Part shown: positions 63,954 through 64,000 of the stretch, in pieces
How the letters are laid out: each line of letters opens with the position of its first letter
Numbering within the stretch: the stretch's first letter is position 1
The notes under the pieces: generated by a model
The model's input: only the letters and a program-made list of their open reading frames with translations
Databases searched by the model: none
Told to the model about the DNA's origin: nothing
Made by a program: the position numbers and the translations under genes
From: an uncultured Flavobacteriales bacterium
Lineage (GTDB): Bacteria; Bacteroidota; Bacteroidia; Flavobacteriales; BACL11
NCBI GenBank assembly: GCA_943788405.1
Contig: CALSQD010000001.1
Coordinates: 248,001 to 312,000, forward strand
DNA: 64,000 bases
Reading direction: 5' to 3'

Positions 63954-64000
63954 ATAAATCTTTCTTCTTCTTTTTACTCTTTTTTTAAGCCAAATTAGCA

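Noticed and set aside
1-64000. tRNA, rRNA, insertion sequence, prophage or plasmid origin
   Set aside because: No tRNA-like T-arm or anticodon arm set, transposase, integrase or Rep gene was recognised. Iteron-like phasing at 55570 lacks a rep gene.

Overview
This 64 kb window looks like a chromosomal segment of a marine-type Bacteroidota, most likely Flavobacteriales (Crocinitomicaceae-like). The DNA is AT-rich. Many genes carry a TAnnTTTG -7 box just upstream of the start. Several secreted proteins end in type IX secretion (T9SS) sorting domains, and Bacteroidota-restricted families (DUF2480, DUF6427-like, an about 630-residue PurF, single-subunit cytochrome b SdhC) are present. No tRNA, rRNA, insertion sequence, prophage or CRISPR array was seen.

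Layout. 1-8.0 kb: prolyl oligopeptidase, a small membrane protein with an adjacent copy broken by an in-frame stop, a VF530 protein, a DEAD-box helicase, the yicC-gmk-nadD-lipoprotein operon and a DMT transporter. 8-20.3 kb: a Cys/Met PLP enzyme plus an SDR, two related small membrane proteins, polA, a rhomboid protease, lepA, yebC, purD, an unlisted 58-codon gene, a DUF6427-like protein and purQ. 20.5-33.6 kb: B12-dependent ribonucleotide reductase, comF, an Ig-like lipoprotein, an omega-amidase-like nitrilase, a CotH/DUF2490/TonB-receptor group and sdhCAB. 33.7-41.7 kb: aminopeptidase P, three T9SS cargo proteins (one with a Kazal domain and five PKD domains) and thiL. 41.7-48.7 kb: a compact nine-gene SUF operon (sufA-B-C-D-S-E, a DUF59 protein, DUF2480, DUF3050). 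48.7-55.5 kb: rluF, an S46 dipeptidyl peptidase, a DUF2975/XRE pair, two T9SS-type proteins (one frameshifted) and a second XRE regulator. 55.5-64 kb: a striking repeat array, purF, a glutaredoxin-like protein, a permuted papain-like pair, a group II PLP decarboxylase and a 1178-residue CotH/lamin-tail/gliding-type surface protein.

Most notable signal: between purF and the XRE gene at 55246-55527 (55570-55779) lie ten direct repeats at an exact 21-bp period. Each starts with TAAG and has an invariant A at unit positions 15 and 19. Nine of ten contain a TAA-N9-TTA dyad, and the centre of the unit varies. 21 bp is two DNA turns, so the array presents ten copies on one helical face directly upstream of the regulator's promoter. 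The best reading is a phased operator or nucleoprotein-filament array for the neighbouring XRE protein; its role is unknown.

Other points worth checking: PolA has lost all four 3'-5' exonuclease carboxylates. A zinc-receptor-like TonB protein has no signal peptide and is abutted in frame onto the sdhB stop codon. A +1 base in a T5 tract breaks the C-terminal sorting motif of a secreted protein. A family with an LRAT/NlpC-like NCSRFV motif lies near purF.
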